In this document: piece by piece, positions 57,535 through 64,000 of the stretch
Numbering within the stretch: the first letter of the stretch is position 1
Layout of the letters: each line of letters opens with the position of its first letter
Assembly (NCBI GenBank): GCA_036250195.1
Contig: JAVHZZ010000003.1
Coordinates: 59,809,289 to 59,873,288 of the forward strand
Direction of reading: 5' to 3'
Origin: Mixophyes australis
Lineage: Eukaryota > Chordata > Amphibia > Anura > Limnodynastidae
Length of the DNA stretch: 64,000 bases
Notes under the pieces: model-generated
Database searches by the model: none
What the model was told of the DNA's origin: nothing
What the model saw: only the letters and a program-made list of their open reading frames with translations
Made by a program: the position numbers and the translations under genes

Positions 57535-58517
57535 TTGCCTCTTTCTGTGTCTTGCACTCTGAGCACCTGCTCATAAAGTGTAAGTCCTGTGGCCAAGCCT
57601 TATAGAGCTATTCTCTTTATGAAAGTTAATAATATTTGTATGAAAATAAAGTGCTGTGTTCATTGTCCCTGCTCCTAAACAAGTAAAACTATTGCTATAC
57701 ACTTCATACAGTTCTATGTGGTAGTTCAGTAGTATAAGTACACGGCTCTTATCGCTTGAAAATGAGTTTCCACTTAAGCCCTTGGTCCAGGGGTTGAGTG
57801 CTGAACACTCCTCATAAAATAATCTCTGAAGTAGTCATTTAGTGTTAAATAAAGCTTTAAGAAACAGAGGACATAAAAAGTAGGTTATTGGCAGAAGGTG
57901 GAGAGTGTTTCACGGGGAGGGGGTGGGAGAGTTAAGGATAATGGAGGCTGTGATGAGGGAGAAGAGGTTGTGAAAGATAGATTTAAGTGGAGGCAAATTA
58001 AAGGAAGGAGCAAGATGACAATGCTTAAAGCCGATTATACAACTGATAATCCAATTGTTCATTCCAGTCTCCTAATCGCTGGAATCTTGTAATTTAGCCA
58101 CCAATGAGAAGGGCTACTTTGCATGGCTATGGTAATTCATAAGGGTAGTCCAAATGATTGGCTCATCAGAGGTCGCATGCCTTGTGGTCAGGATATACCA
58201 TTCATGTAGAGGTCATTGGTTGAGTACATTTTACATCCTACCAATTCCAGTTGTGATGGTGAGATTGCTATTATGCTGGACCAATTGTGTTTAAAAAATA
58301 AAAAAAAATAGAAAAAAATGAAGGAACTTGCCCACACACTTTTGGATTTTGTTGGGTGACTCCTCAAAGCACTACTGACTTTTCATGTTCTCTGTACAAC
58401 TTATTTTTATAACTAGTTCATGTCTTCTTCAGGGACATCTTTTTGCTGCTTCTAAAACATTTAGGAATTTCCACTAATACTAGTGTTCCAAACTGGAACA
58501 ATTACTTATCATTTAGT
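57535..58517. other. Intronic DNA, no gene seen
   Basis: Nothing recognised. The 64-codon frame at 57898-58092 has no motif. Confidence 0.3.
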
Positions 58518-58827
58518 ATGGCAGCTAAGTGGTTAGCACTTCTGCCTGGGGTCATGAGTTCAATTTTAGACCATGGCCTTATCTGTGAGGAGTTTGTATG
58601 TTCTCCCTGTGTTTGCATGGGTTTCCTCTGGGCGCTCCGGTTTCCTCCCACACTCCAAAAACATACTGGTAGGTTAATTGGCTGCTATCAAAATTGACCC
58701 GTGTGTGTGTATGTTAGGGAATTTAGACTGTAAGCTCCAACGGGGCAGGGACTGATGTGAGTGAGTTCTCTGTACAGCGCTGCGGAATCAGTGGCGCTAT
58801 ATAAAAAAAAATGGTGATTATGATGAT
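58518..58827 (+). repeat. tRNA-like SINE (head slightly deleted)
   Basis: GGCAGCTAAGTGGTTAGCACTTCTGCC head lacks the CTCACAGCACT block. The body and tail are complete (CGGTTTCCTCCCACACTCC, GTACAGCGCTGCGGAATCAG, ATGGTGATTATGATGA). Confidence 0.8.
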
Positions 58828-59161
58828 TTAGTTTCGTGATTACTATTGCCCTGAATCACAACTTTGATACTGGTTGTCTAACTGGCAGGCAGGCTGTCTG
58901 ATCTCAGGACCCCGTTTGGTTTGCTGCTTCACTAAAATGACGTTCTTCATGCTATGTTCAATAGGCAGAAAGTATAAATAAACTCTTTTGGATTCAATTC
59001 ATTGCCTACAGGCTTGTTTGTTGTTGTTTTTTTAGAGCATCACCTGAGCCAGTGCTGAGTCACAGCGTCCACCTACAAACATTGTGCTTTGTCCTTGTTT
59101 GGACTCCTCAGTGCAGGATGGGTTTTATCTACTTTTGGGAGCAACTTATTACCATGCTGAC
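58828..59161. other. Intronic DNA, no gene seen
   Basis: No repeat or coding motif recognised. Confidence 0.3.
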
Positions 59162-59164
59162 TAA

Positions 59165-59585
59165 AGCTGGGTACACACTACACGGTTTTCGTCCAATAAT
59201 CGGCTCAAACAGCCGACATACGACCGCTCGTTCAAAAGTCGGGTCAGTGTGTGTAGTGACACGATGGTCGAAAGTCTGTCCAAATGGACGATTGTCGCCT
59301 CATTCGGTTGGTCGTACCGTTTAATATTTTCGTTCCAATCTCGTTTCCGCTGTGTAGTGTGTATAAACTTCCGACCGATCCACAACAGTGAGTATGAAAT
59401 TACAGTCATTGCTCATGACAACATGGCTGTAAAAAGTCGCTAAAGGGACGTCCGCTCTTCCCTTTATCGTCCTAAACAAAGCTAGTGTGTATGCAGTCCA
59501 TGGACCGAGCGATCGGAACATCGATCACATGTAAAATCGCTCGGCATAAAAAGTTGGTCGGAATTTCTGTAGTGTGTACCCAGCT
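59165..59585. mobile_element. Harbinger-like MITE, 421 bp, TAA duplication (inverted relative of 38112)
   Basis: AGCTGGGTACACACTACACGG start and CTGTAGTGTGTACCCAGCT end. TAA at 59162-59164 and 59586-59588. Reads as the reverse complement of 38112-38533 almost throughout (for example the TGCAGTCCATGGACCGAGCG block). Confidence 0.85.
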
Positions 59586-59636
59586 TAATTCAGGTACCTT
59601 GGTCTAATTGGCTGATTCTACCACTTTTATATCTAA

Positions 59637-59858
59637 GGCTAGGTACATACTACAGTGTTTTCAACCGCTTATCGGACCAATCGTGTGATAAATGACTGTT
59701 CAGCCCAACGTCTCATTAGTGTGTACGCTCCAACGATGAATGATTATTGTTCCAAAGTACATTGTATTTTATCGTGGAACTTTTTTTTTTTTTTTTCAGT
59801 CGTTGTGATATCGTTAACGTTTTTACATCGGGAGAAATTTTCTGTAGTGTACCCAGCC
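59637..59858. mobile_element. Short Harbinger-like MITE
   Basis: GGCTAGGTACATACTACAG start, CTGTAGTGTACCCAGCC end, flanked by TAA and TTA. About half the length of the 59165 copy. A T-run interrupts it. Confidence 0.65.
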
Positions 59859-59861
59859 TTA

Positions 59862-61122
59862 CTCTTTGGCTGATTGCGCCTAAAATATTTTCTGGCTCAT
59901 GTGGTTACTCTATCATGTAGTCTGCCCCTTTCCTTATGTGTTTGTGGGCAAAGTTTCTTGATTTTTCAACTTTTTGTAGCCTTCAAACCTCTCCCACTAA
60001 ACGTGTAATTGAATAGGGATATAAAATTGCAAACGCTGTATAACACGTTTTATTTCAGTTGAGCTAGCGGAACACTGACAGAACCAATCCAATAATTCTG
60101 CCGCCTCTTACATTGGCTGTCCAGTTATTTTAGGCATCTATCAATCCTAAAACAACCAGTATTGGTCACCTTTTTATTTTGGCTGCATTTGTTGTTCAGC
60201 AGTAACTGGCACAATTTATAGGTTGTGTAAAGCTGATGGTGATGCAGTCCCCAGAATAGTCCAATCAGGCCAGATTTTTTTTTTTTTTTTATAGAAGACT
60301 TAAACCATAATTTGTGGTGGTTTGTGGGTATTGCAGAGAACATGACCAAATAGCACTATGCGTGGCAGGTGAAAACATCCTCTAAAATGAATTCCTCCAC
60401 CTATCTGTCTGGCTACTTGTATAACCACCTTCTCGTTTAATGACTGCCTAAGAGCTTCCTCTTCTGCTTTGTCTAGCACTTTGCCTTTGTGTCTGGAACA
60501 TTGTTTTGTGATTTGCAGATTGAAACCTGTACATACAGTTTTTGAGGTTAAAGTTTAGTTTCATTTCGGATGTTGGAGACAATGGAGATGTTTCATGTTT
60601 TCACGCTGCTGAGTGTTGAACTTTTTACCTTCTTTGTTTATACTAGTGGGCTAGAAAAAAACACATAATTGCTTGTGGTATTTAGTTTTCTGCACTGTAA
60701 ATTAACTCCTTCATTATTGAAAGCAGTGCAGTAAAAAAAAAAAAAATTAGGCATGGAAGGAGAAGGCTTTGCTGGCCAGTTATCTGATTTTGTGGAATAA
60801 GTGGCATGAGTTAATAGAGTGAGTGGATATATTTTCCAAGCGATTTATAGAGGGTGTGGATAATGCAGAGCTGACGTTATGGAATTAAGTCCCTACAGCT
60901 GGTGTCTAGCTTGTTGTCTATTAAATTATAACATGGACATGAGAATTTCTATTTATTTTTTTTAATATGGTCATGGTACATTGTATATGATAATACCGAT
61001 ATGTGTGTATATAGCTGTACACTGGATGAGTTGCCCATTGATGGTAAGATAACTAGAGCACACTCTGCAACCATAACACAGATAAAGTCCTGTTTTTCTT
61101 CCTGTGAGCCCACATATATTGC
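59862..61122. other. Intronic DNA, no gene seen
   Basis: AT-rich, with A/T homopolymers near 60276 and 60733. No element recognised. Confidence 0.3.
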
Positions 61123-61440
61123 TCATACTTGCCAACTTTTCCTCATTGGCTTCAGGGAGATCCCAGGGGAAATGGGCATGCAGGGGCGAGGCTTGATGAA
61201 TCTCATCCCTTTGGTCCGCCCACTAAACGATTGTCACAATTTTGGCCAATTACTGCATGGGGCGGGACTAAGATGGCACGATATTTGCCTCATTAAGCCT
61301 TTATCTTTAGCCTTTATTAAGCCTTTATCGCCACTTATCTATTGCGGGGGTGAGAACCAGGAGGTTGCCCTGCTCTCCCGGGAGGTCTCCCAGAAACGCG
61401 TGAGTCTCCCGGACATTCCAGGGGAGTAGGTAGCTATGCG
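61123..61440. mobile_element. MITE of the CATACTTGCCAACTTT family
   Basis: CATACTTGCCAACTTTTCC start. Near the right end GAGTCTCCCGGACATTCCAGGGGAG matches the 52656 copy, but the terminal GGCAAGTATG is decayed to GGTAGCTATG. A small internal duplication of TTAAGCCTTTATC is visible at 61294-61330. Confidence 0.65.
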
Positions 61441-61679
61441 TTAAAGAAAAGCAGCTAATGAATCTCTAGATACTGAAGTGTCTTTTACATTTCTGTCTCC
61501 ATCACTGAAACCATGTTGTCTTACCTGTCAGTCTTTAAGTAAATCTTGGTCTCCATGAAAATGGCCACCTCCATAGGCATCAATTCATGGATTCATGGAC
61601 ATAGGACACAATTTCTGAACTGTGTCATCGTGCCACAGATGGCGAAGCCAACCACGTCTTCTACTGCCTCAGCATCAGG

Positions 61680-61767
61680 TAGAAAGCCAGACTCTTCAGG
61701 GAGTGAGGGAGATCACTCCTATTTCAGGGAGTCTCACTGACATTCAGTGAGAGCTGGCAAGTATGAT
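61680..61767. mobile_element. Right end of a CATACTTGCC-family MITE
   Basis: GGGAGTCTCACTGACATTCAGTGAGAGCTGGCAAGTATG matches the inverted terminus of the family. The left part is lost. Confidence 0.55.
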
Positions 61768-62106
61768 ATTGCTGGGATACTAATTCTATTATGTGTTGAA
61801 GGAGGAAGTTTGCTTCAGTGTTGAGGTAAGTACGGATACCAGTCTTTGGCTTTAAAAGATAGATTATAAAGACTAGTGTGTTGGTGGTGGATAATGTCAG
61901 ACCCGTGTGTAGTGTCAACATTATTCAGATTAATAAAATCAACTTTTAGATAATGCGGACACATGTTCACTGCAATATTCACTCCAAAAGATCTGCAGCC
62001 AGAATGAGCCACTGGGTGATGACTTATAGAAACTCTTTCCCCACCCCCAAAAGTAAAAAATATTATAATTTAATATTATCAATTTTGTATTCTTTTATGA
62101 CTCCTA

Positions 62107-62240
62107 CATATTACGCAGTGCTCTTATTATATTTACTCGTTCACATCAGTCCCTGCCCCAGGGGAGCTTACAATCTATATTCCCTATTATTTTTGTGGCA
62201 CAGTTTGGATGCAGACATTCGCTTACAAGGTAGGGTCAAT
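62107..62240 (-). repeat. SINE fragment (minus strand)
   Basis: TTACGCAGTGCTCTTATTATATTTACTCGTTCACATCAGTCCCTGCCCC and GAGCTTACAATCTATATTCCCTA are the inverted 3' half of the tRNA-like SINE. Confidence 0.6.
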
Positions 62241-62289
62241 GCCAATTCCTATTAAATTGAACTTTTGTGATAATTTTTACCTGAAGTTA

Positions 62290-62740
62290 CAGCATTTCCT
62301 TCCTGGCTGGAGGGTCGTCTTCCTGAATGGCGATGACCCCGTTCGCAGAGCACGTGACGATGACCCCGTTCGCAGAGCACGTGACGATGACCCCATCCGC
62401 AGAGCACGTGTGGTTGCCCAATGGTTTTATGAGTGACACTGATGTTATCCACATGTCATGACCTTCAGAGTCCCTACATCTGAACCCAGTTAAGCCTTTA
62501 CGGGATGTTCTGGAGCAACTCCTGAGACAGTTTTCCATCGCCATCAACCAGGCATCAGTTGAATGTTTGTTTTTATAGCAGGATGGTGCTGTACATCACC
62601 TGCATTAATCTAGATATTGGCGCACTCTATGCCATGGCACAAACAGACCTAATGTACTGTATGTGGCTGCCCAGTTAAGTTACTCTTCTTTATATTCATG
62701 GCTCCATATTTGTGCCCCCTACTGTAAATGTTATACAAAA
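62290..62740 (+). pseudogene. Tc1/mariner-type transposase C-terminal remnant
   Basis: The + strand encodes, across broken frames, relics of the SPDLNP block and LRDVLEQLLRQ helix (near 62465-62540), typical of the last catalytic part of IS630/Tc1-mariner transposases. A TGCCATGG relic of the following region lies near 62630. A 27-bp tandem repeat (GATGACCCCGTTCGCAGAGCACGTGAC, three units, 62328-62408) has expanded within it. It is inactive and lacks intact ends. Confidence 0.5.
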
Positions 62741-64000
62741 TTTTATATAATTATAAACCTCTCACTTTTCCCCACACTGTCGTTCAATGTTTAATTTAAA
62801 TTCCTGCAGTGGCCAGCACTGTTTGCGGGTACGATTCAGGGAAAGTAACACTGAATGAGCGACTTGAGTGTCTTAGGAGCCCGACTAAACCTTGATTATC
62901 TAGGTGGCCGCCTAGTTCGCCTAGTGGTAGTACTTAAAAAGCGCCATCTCAAGGACATCACTGATATGAAAACCATTACATTAAGCACTGCTAAAACTGG
63001 AGGCTGGAGCAGTGAATGCAGACTACACATTGTGGTAGGTGATCTAATGCTTATGCAGATCAACTTTGCGTATAATACAGTATAAGTAAGTTGGAGAATT
63101 TGATTCTAAGTTTATTAGGCACAAAATCTGCCGCCTCATTCAGTTAATGGTTTTTTGGAAGAGAACTCCAGCCCTTTACTGCCAAGCCTCTCTCTTGGTG
63201 ACATTCGTCGACTTCAAAAAAAAACCTTCCCAGAGAAGCTCGAAATAAGACTCTCTGGTTGGGTAGAATCCTGTCCTAAATTTCAGGATTATTCCTCTTG
63301 GCTTGCTGTTTGGTGAACCATAAATATATTCCTTTCTCCCTCGAAATTCACAGCCAGCGGGTTAAGTGATATAATGAATCACCCGTCTCAGCTCTCAGCC
63401 TCCAGGGCTTGTAAATGCAGATTAGCAGCCTCAGTAGGGGAATCGCCGCTAAGAAAGAGCAAGACAGTGGGAACAGACCAGACCTGGCCTCTTCCATTCA
63501 GCGGCAGACTGGCTACAGTTCTTTAGCATGCAGATGAGTTTGCACTGAATAATGCAGTGTGCTACAGATGTCAGTTTTCCTGATGGCCTCTTTCGAGATA
63601 CCTCATTACATGCTGCTCTGAAGAAAGATCCTTTTTTATTCTGATGGCAATACACTGCGGTCTGCATGTTCCCAAACTCAACCATGTCCACTCTACAGCA
63701 CAGGATATATTTTTCTATCTGTAATGTAAGCCAAATGTTACTATACATACTGTACTGATTTTATTCAAGGCATTCCTGCAAATTAATTATATCCCTTTGT
63801 CGTCATACATACTTGGTTAAATTATAGATTTCTTTTTTAAAAGTTAATACTTTTGCGGCCATGTTGTTCCCATTCAAAGATGATTTTGTGTTTCCAGTAA
63901 GTGCCATTATGTGATGAAAATTGTTCCTTTTGAAAGCTCTTCAGTGTGGGTCTTTTTTTCCCTTATACTTTTAATTGAATTTCCTAATTCTAGAGAAAGT
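62741..64000. other. Intronic DNA to window end; candidate conserved stretch 63120-63700
   Basis: No repeat family or exon is seen. 63120-63700 has balanced composition with octamer-like (GCATGCAGATGAG) and TAAT-type motifs. A possible enhancer by appearance; unverified. Confidence 0.3.

Overview
The window looks like nuclear DNA from an anuran amphibian. It is AT-rich and intron-rich and crowded with inverted-repeat DNA transposon copies, a tRNA-like SINE family, LINE tails, LTR retrotransposon remnants and long microsatellites. I see no operons, bacterial-type genes, CRISPR arrays, rRNA or tRNA genes. The single recognisable gene is hs6st1 (heparan-sulfate 6-O-sulfotransferase 1). Its first coding exon lies at 22549-23060 on the + strand. 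Its 3' end is a consensus splice donor, and no second exon appears before the window ends, so 23061-64000 is read as intron 1. The amphibian assignment rests on the similarity of the repeats to families I know from frogs and is not proven.

Layout. 1-2400 is a GC-rich unclassified element with minus-strand promoter logic: a TATA box, a CRE-like site and four CCAAT boxes, nearly all of them inside small palindromes. Downstream (leftward) come an ATG-free leader with a perfect splice donor and an array of about 19 five-base-stem palindromes. 2640-7614 is a decayed Ty3/Gypsy pol remnant (+ strand), interrupted by an inverted-repeat-ended insert (2837-6187) that carries a 61-bp minisatellite. 7620-8975 is a solo LTR with a perfect 5-bp target duplication. 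9000-22100 is intergenic and repeat-rich, including a three-level nest of transposons at 14403-16100. 22100-22548 is the hs6st1 leader and proximal promoter.

Intron 1 (23061-64000) contains no other exon that I can recognise. It holds SINEs, Harbinger-like elements with TAA duplications (including two inverted 420-bp relatives 21 kb apart), hAT elements with 8-bp duplications, Tc1-like transposase remnants, hairpins, and a 1.4-kb CpG-rich minisatellite at 33530-34965 whose sequence variants change in blocks along the array. A few repeat-free stretches look like candidate conserved regulatory DNA.

Many long open frames here (for example 370-510 codons in 4700-6250 and 33500-35090) are artefacts of stop-free tandem repeats and were not annotated as genes. 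The protein system in view is heparan-sulfate biosynthesis in the Golgi. The most unusual non-coding system is the palindrome-built promoter and hairpin array at 1224-2126.
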